A stretch of 10,283 nucleotides of DNA, taken from assembly GCA_902826505.1 (NCBI GenBank), contig CADEFG010000117.1, positions 1 through 10,283 of the forward strand, in the 5' to 3' direction. Both the position numbers and the translations under genes were made by a program. The notes beneath the pieces are model-generated. The model worked only from the letters and a program-made list of their open reading frames with translations, had not been told where the DNA came from and searched no databases. Below, in pieces: positions 5,824 through 10,283 of this stretch. Every line of letters starts with the position of its first letter. Within the stretch, counting starts at the first letter, position 1. The DNA comes from an uncultured Acidobacteriota bacterium (GTDB lineage: Bacteria > Acidobacteriota > Blastocatellia > Pyrinomonadales > Pyrinomonadaceae).

Positions 5824-7707
5824 ATGAAGGTTGGCTCAAACACTTCCGCGCAGGAAACTATTCAAACATCGGGCGTTGAAACAAATGATAATGGTTCAAA
5901 AACAAATGGCAATTCGTTTTTTAAAACGGATAACCAACCGCTGACTGACGGAAGCTCGCCGATTGAAAGAAATCTCGTTGACCGCAACAAAATTCTCCAA
6001 ACCGGTTTGAACAACACTTTTGATGCAAACACTGCAAACCGCTTTGATTACAATCAGATTCAGGGTGTCAGAAATAATCGCTTCGTGACAACCGAATTTT
6101 TGAACGGCGTGGAAAATATGGCGCAGCGGCTCGGGACGCGACCCGAATATATTTTAGCGGTGATGAGTTTTGAAACGGGCGGCACCTTTGACCCGGCAAA
6201 AAGAAACGGAATCGGGGCGACCGGTTTGATCCAGTTTTTACCTTCGACCGCGCAGGGTTTGGGAACTTCGACCGGCGAGCTGGCACGAATGTCTTCGACC
6301 GAACAGCTTCGTTACGTCGAAAAATATTTTGACCAACCGAATTTTCGCGGACGGCTCGGTTCATTGGAAGGTTTATATACGGCGGTTTTATCGGGTCGGG
6401 CGCGGCAGAACAGCGATGATGTTCTGTTTACACGCGGAACCCGCGCTTACGAGCAAAATCCGCTTGATTGGAATAACGACGGGCAGATCACGGCTGGCGA
6501 AGCCGTCACGCCCGTGGCGGCGCGAATGTACGGAGGCGTTCGCGCCATTCAACAAAAATTGGTCGATGCGGGGTTTGTGCCGGAAAATCAACAGCGCGGT
6601 TTTGCCGATGGTGCCTGGGGCAGAAATACCGCCGCCGCGCTGCGGCGTTTTCAGGAAGCAAACAATCTTCCGGCAACCGGTTTGATGGATGATCAAACGG
6701 GTCGCAAAATGTTCGGACTGCAAACGCCGACCACAAATCCGCCGCCGACCACGCCGCCGACATCAACCGGTTTACAGCGCGGCAACCGAGGTCCGGCGGT
6801 TGAACAATTGCAGGACAATTTGATTCAGCTCGGTTTTATGACGCGTGCACAAAAAGCCACCGGCGCGGGAATTTTCGGTCCCAAAACCGAAGCCGCATTA
6901 AAAGAGTTTCAGAAGAGCGCGCATCTCGAAGCAAACGGCAGGCTCGATGCGCCGACCGCCCGCGCGATGCGGGAAATCGAACTCAGCCTCGGTCGCACTA
7001 CGACCGTACAAAATGCAAATGTTACTAAAGGTGTTCAAGACCGGCTGGTCGAACTCGGTTATATGACAAGGGCGCAAGTCAATACCGGTTTCGGAACATT
7101 CGGACCGCAAACCGAAGCCGCCGTCAAAAATTTTCAGGCGCGAAACGGGCTAAGTCAAACCGGTCGGGTCGGGGAAGGAACATACCAGACGCTTTTTTCG
7201 GATAACCCGCGCCGCGCAAATTCGAACGGCGGCGGTTTTTCAACCGCGACAAACGGCAGACATTTTACCGTGAATTCGGGAATTTTGATGACCGATTCGC
7301 TCCGCCCGCAGCTGCAAACTTTAGCCGACCGTTACCATCAGCAAACGGGTCGCAATCTTCATATTACGAGCGGATTTCGCCCGCCCGAACGCCAGGCGGC
7401 GGCGATGTATGATTTGATCAAGGCGCACGGAACGGGTTATGTTCACGATCTTTATGCCAACAAAACGGCGGTCGATCAGATTTTATCGGCTTACCGAAAC
7501 AATAATGGAAGCCGCAGCGAAGCGGTCGCGGCAATGACGCGGACAATCGATAATCAGGTCGGGCAGGGCACATATATTTCCGATCATTTGCGAAGCCGCG
7601 CTCTCGACATCAGCACGAGCGCGAATTTCAACACTTTGCGGAATATTGTCAGGGAGATGGGCGGATCGATTTTGAATGAGGGAAATCATTTCCACGTCGA
7701 ACTTTAA
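5824..7707 (+). CDS. Multidomain muralytic enzyme: lytic transglycosylase, EF-hand loop, 3 PG-binding repeats, M15-type peptidase
   Basis: The 627-residue protein should cut peptidoglycan in both glycan and peptide. Residues 1-85 are polar and disordered with no Sec signal. A transglycosylase-like domain follows (about 90-200) with the probable catalytic Glu in SFETGG (E117) and the GATGLIQFLPSTA motif (131-143). DWNNDGQITAGE (215-226) is a canonical 12-residue EF-hand loop. Three PG_binding_1-like repeats lie at about 237-298, 317-385 and 399-459, the first two joined by a Thr/Pro linker. The C-terminal domain (about 475-627) has SGFRPP, then SDHLRSRALDI (H588, D595) and terminal HFHVEL (H624), the zinc ligands of M15-type peptidases. 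A ribosome site AAGGGG precedes the ATG. Context suggests a T3SS-associated wall-opening enzyme or an exported one; which is uncertain. Confidence 0.88.
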   Translation: MKVGSNTSAQETIQTSGVETNDNGSKTNGNSFFKTDNQPLTDGSSPIERNLVDRNKILQTGLNNTFDANTANRFDYNQIQGVRNNRFVTTEFLNGVENMAQRLGTRPEYILAVMSFETGGTFDPAKRNGIGATGLIQFLPSTAQGLGTSTGELARMSSTEQLRYVEKYFDQPNFRGRLGSLEGLYTAVLSGRARQNSDDVLFTRGTRAYEQNPLDWNNDGQITAGEAVTPVAARMYGGVRAIQQKLVDAGFVPENQQRGFADGAWGRNTAAALRRFQEANNLPATGLMDDQTGRKMFGLQTPTTNPPPTTPPTSTGLQRGNRGPAVEQLQDNLIQLGFMTRAQKATGAGIFGPKTEAALKEFQKSAHLEANGRLDAPTARAMREIELSLGRTTTVQNANVTKGVQDRLVELGYMTRAQVNTGFGTFGPQTEAAVKNFQARNGLSQTGRVGEGTYQTLFSDNPRRANSNGGGFSTATNGRHFTVNSGILMTDSLRPQLQTLADRYHQQTGRNLHITSGFRPPERQAAAMYDLIKAHGTGYVHDLYANKTAVDQILSAYRNNNGSRSEAVAAMTRTIDNQVGQGTYISDHLRSRALDISTSANFNTLRNIVREMGGSILNEGNHFHVEL

Positions 7708-7752
7708 AGGTTCTGCTTTCCGTCGTTTTAGGCAATGGTCACTAAAAGTCAG

Positions 7753-7771
7753 AAAAACTTCGGTTTTTTTT
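7753..7771 (+). terminator. Weak terminator after the muralytic gene
   Basis: AAAAAC, a TTCG loop and GTTTTT form a six-base-pair stem followed by three more T residues. It starts 45 bases after the stop codon. The stem has a single C-G pair, closed by a stable UUCG-type loop, so strength is doubtful. Confidence 0.4.
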
Positions 7772-7993
7772 GATTCGATCTACAAATTTGAAAAGTTTGC
7801 CAATGCTCAAATTGTCAGGCTGAACGGTCGTAAATTATTGAATATTAAAATTATTTGTAAAAACACAACTCGAAAGGTAAAATAAATCAATCGTAGGATT
7901 CCGAAAATAATTCGTTTTTTGCGGTTGATATTTTCTTTTTTTATAGAAAATCGAACCCCCTGAATCATTTGAGACAGATGTTTTCCGTTATTT
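7772..7993. other. AT-rich spacer before the apparatus operon
   Basis: I see no credible gene here. The short open frame across 7676-7885 overlaps the muralytic gene's end, has no ribosome site and has noncoding-like composition. A possible but weak promoter is TTGCGG (7919-7924), 17 bases, TATAGA (7942-7947). No GAAACT/CGATAA copy is present near sctU. Confidence 0.4.
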
Positions 7994-9076
7994 ATGTCGT
8001 CAAGTACAGGAGAAAAAACCGAACAACCAACTGATAAGCGGCTTCTCGACGCGAAGAAAAAAGGTCAGGTCGCCAAAAGTCAGGACTTAACGTCGGCAGT
8101 TTTGCTGATCTCGACGGTTGCCCTCGTTTGGCTGATCGGCGGTTATATCGGCGGAATTTTGCAGGGCACTGTCAAAGATCAGGTCGAATTTGCCGCTACG
8201 TTTAAGGGGCAATTTACCAGTGAAACTGCCTATAACGTGATTTGGCGCGGTTTGAGCGGAATGTTTTGGGCATTGACGCCGATTTTTTTGGTGGTTATGG
8301 TATTTGCCTTTCTCGGAAATTACTTGCAGATCGGAACAATTTTCTCATTTGAATCGATTGCCCCGAAATTTGAAAAACTAAATCCGGTCGAGGGTTTCAA
8401 ACAAAAGTTTTTGAAAGCGCGCCCGTATATCGAACTCGGGAAAACGATCTTGAAAATGCTGATCACGGCGGGCGTTGCCGGTTATGTATTGTGGGCGGCG
8501 CGTGAAGATGTCGTCCGGTTGATCACCAAACCGCCCGATGTTGTCGCGGCTTATACATTCGGTTTGGTTTTGGAAATCGGTTTGAAAATCGGTCTGTCGT
8601 TTTTAATTCTTGGCGGGGCGGATTTCTTTCTGCAAAAACTTCTGCACCGGCAGGATATGAAAATGACCAAACACGAGGTCAAAGAGGAATACAAAGAAAC
8701 CGAGGGGAATCCGCTGATCAAAGCCCAGAGACGGTCGCTTCATCGCGAAATTTTATCGCAAAGTATGGCGGCGGCGGTGCGCGATGCCGACGTCGTTCTG
8801 GCAAACCCGACGCATGTGGCGGTTGCCATAAAGTATGAACGAGGGAAGGCAAATGCCCCGATCATCACGGCAAAAGGAGCTGATTTGATGGCGGCAAATA
8901 TTCGTCAGATCGCTGCCGAAGCGGGCGTTCCGGTCAAACGCGATATTCCGCTCGCGCGGGCTTTATTCGAATTTGAAGTCGAACAAGAAATCCCCGAAGA
9001 ATTTTACGAAGCCGTCGCCGTCGTTTTGCAATGGGTTTATTCAATGGCGGAAGAGCGTGGCGAGGTTGGAAATTAG
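7994..9076 (+). CDS. sctU: T3SS export switch protein SctU (YscU/FlhB family)
   Basis: This inner-membrane component of the export gate cleaves itself to change substrate class from early needle/rod proteins to later cargo. The 360 residues start with the family signature EKTEQPTDKRLLDAKKKGQV. Four membrane segments follow (about 32-56, 88-112, 152-169 and 187-213), with the conserved linker KLNPVEGFKQKF after the second. The cytoplasmic domain has the autocleavage motif NPTH (N271-H274, cleavage expected between N271 and P272) in VVLANPTHVAVAIKY and ends with IPLARALFEFEVEQEIPEE, closer to SctU than FlhB. All key residues and full length are present. It heads a tight operon with the next two genes. 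The ATG fits the family N-terminus but has no clear Shine-Dalgarno. Confidence 0.94.
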   Translation: MSSSTGEKTEQPTDKRLLDAKKKGQVAKSQDLTSAVLLISTVALVWLIGGYIGGILQGTVKDQVEFAATFKGQFTSETAYNVIWRGLSGMFWALTPIFLVVMVFAFLGNYLQIGTIFSFESIAPKFEKLNPVEGFKQKFLKARPYIELGKTILKMLITAGVAGYVLWAAREDVVRLITKPPDVVAAYTFGLVLEIGLKIGLSFLILGGADFFLQKLLHRQDMKMTKHEVKEEYKETEGNPLIKAQRRSLHREILSQSMAAAVRDADVVLANPTHVAVAIKYERGKANAPIITAKGADLMAANIRQIAAEAGVPVKRDIPLARALFEFEVEQEIPEEFYEAVAVVLQWVYSMAEERGEVGN

Positions 9077-9080
9077 ATTT

Positions 9081-9115
9081 TTATTTGAAATTTGAAATCC
9101 GAAATTTGAGATTTA
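9081..9115 (+). repeat. Heptanucleotide repeat array after sctU
   Basis: Five 7-base units are in perfect phase: TTATTTG, AAATTTG, AAATCCG, AAATTTG and AGATTTA. They begin 4 bases after the sctU stop and fill the region where the next gene's ribosome site would be. The unit pattern AARTYYN is shared with the array at 3484-3575. Confidence 0.7.
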
Positions 9116-9119
9116 AGAC

Positions 9120-9782
9120 ATGGCAGATATTAAAAACGTTAATCGAAGCGGCGGAAACGAAATCAACGGTTTGACCGACAATCAAATTGCCGAGCGCGAT
9201 GTGCCGCGGGTTTCCCAAACAAACGTCAAAGCCAACCAGACGGAATTTCCGGTCGGTCAGCCGACGGAAACACGGCAGCCGGTTGATACTGCGACTTTAC
9301 CGCCCGGGCAGAAAATTTTAACCGATGCGGCGGTTGCGCGTGAAACGACGCAGCTTGAAGCAGCCAAACAATTGAGCTCGCTCGGCGGGGTATCGGCAAC
9401 CGACCGTTTACTCGGACTCGATTTGCGTCCGACGATGACCGGAGTTTTGGCGGCACCGCCGGGAAACGCCGAATTTTTACGACATTTATCGCCCCAGGCA
9501 AGACGCATGATCATGCGGAAAATGCTGAATAAACAACGAGAAAGAATGCGCCGTTTGGCGCGGTATCTGCGCGATCGTCGCGATGAAACATCCGAAAACG
9601 GCGATACCGATGGCGAAAGTTTTCTGGAAGTAATCTCTGAACCGGTCGAATTAGACCACCTGCATATTTCGAGAGCGACCGGCGAGCTTGAAAAAGCGGC
9701 GCGGATGTTGAATATTTTAGACGAAATGCTGGCGATGCAGGATTATACGATCAGCCAGATCGGGACATTTTCGCAGGGTTAA
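9120..9782 (+). CDS. Unrecognised T3SS operon protein between sctU and sctQ
   Basis: This 220-residue protein matches no family I can name. Residues 1-70 are polar and probably disordered. A helical, strongly basic segment follows (about 124-154: QARRM, then KQRERMRRLARYLRDRR), then an acidic linker (155-175). A C-terminal helix runs from about 184 to 208 (ELEKAARMLNILDEMLAMQD), ending in ISQIGTFSQG. There is no signal peptide or membrane span. It lies 43 bases after sctU and 12 before sctQ. In many T3SS operons the gene before sctQ is the needle-length ruler SctP, and sctO lies nearby. The disordered N-terminus would suit a ruler, but I cannot see the T3S4 switch domain, so SctP, SctO, an inner-rod-like protein or a lineage-specific part all remain open. 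Confidence 0.78.
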   Translation: MADIKNVNRSGGNEINGLTDNQIAERDVPRVSQTNVKANQTEFPVGQPTETRQPVDTATLPPGQKILTDAAVARETTQLEAAKQLSSLGGVSATDRLLGLDLRPTMTGVLAAPPGNAEFLRHLSPQARRMIMRKMLNKQRERMRRLARYLRDRRDETSENGDTDGESFLEVISEPVELDHLHISRATGELEKAARMLNILDEMLAMQDYTISQIGTFSQG

Positions 9783-9794
9783 CACAGAAAATAA

Positions 9795-10283
9795 ATGAAA
9801 GCCTCAAAACAATTGACCGAAACAAATCAAATGACACAGCAAACAGATATTTCGATCGACCCGTTCGCCGTCGATTTTTTCGGTGGAAAAAATCCCTCGA
9901 CCGATGAAACCGATCCTTTAAGCGAACTGGAATTTGAAGGGAAAAAGCGAAACAAAGCCCGAAAAAAATCCGATTGGTCAAAAAGGCTTCCGCAAATCAC
10001 GAATGCGGAGGCTGAATTATCCTATTTGTTACAAAATCTGCCCGAAAATTTAAGCGATGACGCAGCCCGGATCATTGGCGAATCGATTGCGGTTTACACT
10101 TTTCGACAAGCAGGAAATGTAAAATGTTCGATAATTTCCGTTACCGAAGTGAATTTGGATGAAGCGTTAAAAAAAATTGCAGAAAGCCCGCGAATTTTTT
10201 TGACGCTCGGTTGTCAGCCGGCTAATTCGCCGGCAATCGTTGAACTTGACATCGGATTTGCGCGGACGATCATTGACCAGATT
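9795..10283 (+). CDS. sctQ: C-ring / sorting platform protein SctQ (FliM-like), 3' partial
   Basis: The frame is open to the window end, with 163 residues visible. SctQ forms the cytoplasmic sorting platform that docks chaperone-substrate complexes and SctN. The first 65 residues are polar and charged. From about 68 the sequence follows the FliM/SctQ middle domain: LPQITNAEAELSYLLQNLP, a strand-rich segment with SIISVTEVNLDEALKKIAES, and ANSPAIVELDIGFARTIIDQI. The last resembles the stretch just before the conserved GG of FliM. The SpoA domains would lie beyond the window. It starts 12 bases after the previous stop. The ATG at 9795 is the first; an in-frame ATG at 9831 is an alternative, and neither has a clear ribosome site. 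Flagellar FliM is unlikely given the sctU/sctN neighbours. Confidence 0.78.
   Translation, partial: MKASKQLTETNQMTQQTDISIDPFAVDFFGGKNPSTDETDPLSELEFEGKKRNKARKKSDWSKRLPQITNAEAELSYLLQNLPENLSDDAARIIGESIAVYTFRQAGNVKCSIISVTEVNLDEALKKIAESPRIFLTLGCQPANSPAIVELDIGFARTIIDQI

Noticed and set aside
7754..7781. A fifth GAAACT/CGATAA copy (AAAACT, then CGATCT)
   Set aside because: Spacing is 16, both boxes are degenerate, it overlaps a terminator-like hairpin and lies over 200 bases from sctU.
7676..7885. Small plus-strand open frame after the muralytic gene
   Set aside because: It overlaps the muralytic gene's end in another frame, has no ribosome site, and its Lys/Asn/Ile-rich composition is that of AT-rich spacer.
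1..10283. A flagellar cluster (FliI, FlgJ-like, FlhB, FliM)
   Set aside because: The ATPase and switch protein carry SctN/SctU-style motifs, and the neighbours are a lipase-like protein and a CesT-like chaperone rather than flagellar parts.

Overview
The window lies inside a non-flagellar type III secretion system (T3SS) locus of a Gram-negative bacterium. It carries the export ATPase SctN (5'-truncated by the window edge), the autocleaving export switch SctU, and the start of a SctQ/FliM-type C-ring protein. Between sctN and sctU sits a block of five genes that look like secreted cargo and its helpers. The mixed GC content, AT-rich spacers, short degenerate intergenic repeats and overall protein style suggest an environmental Acidobacteriota-like or similar deep-branching lineage. 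That assignment is a guess; no ribosomal or taxonomic marker is present.

Layout: sctN (+, 1-1232) runs into a long perfect bidirectional hairpin terminator (1292-1344) shared with a convergent gene. Three genes then lie on the minus strand: a 677-residue putative secreted protein with a Gly/Ala-rich hydrophobic segment (1360-3393), a 137-residue CesT-like chaperone candidate (3580-3993), and an alpha/beta-hydrolase (lipase-like) candidate effector (4008-4970). The hydrolase and chaperone form a tight two-gene operon. A divergent control region (4971-5250) follows. On the plus strand come a small unrecognised acidic protein (5251-5655) with its own terminator, and a 627-residue muralytic enzyme (5824-7707) combining a lytic transglycosylase, an EF-hand-like loop, three peptidoglycan-binding repeats and an M15-type peptidase. 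After a gene-poor spacer comes the apparatus operon sctU (7994-9076), an unknown gene (9120-9782) and sctQ (9795 to beyond the window).

The most striking observation is a shared bipartite promoter-like element, GAAACT, 15 bases, then CGATAA. It lies upstream of all four cargo-type transcription units, twice on the minus strand and twice on the plus strand. Three copies match both boxes exactly and the fourth has one mismatch (CGAAAA). The 15-base spacing is the same in all four. I did not find it before sctU or sctQ. This is the signature of a dedicated alternative (ECF-type) sigma factor, analogous in role but not in sequence to the hrp box, separating cargo expression from apparatus expression.

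Inferred working model: SctN and SctU power and gate export and SctQ forms the cytoplasmic sorting platform. The muralytic enzyme opens peptidoglycan for apparatus assembly, or is itself exported, since it has no Sec signal. The hydrolase is delivered with help from the chaperone, and the 677-residue protein is an effector or membrane-active translocator. The roles of the cargo genes rest on motifs and context only.
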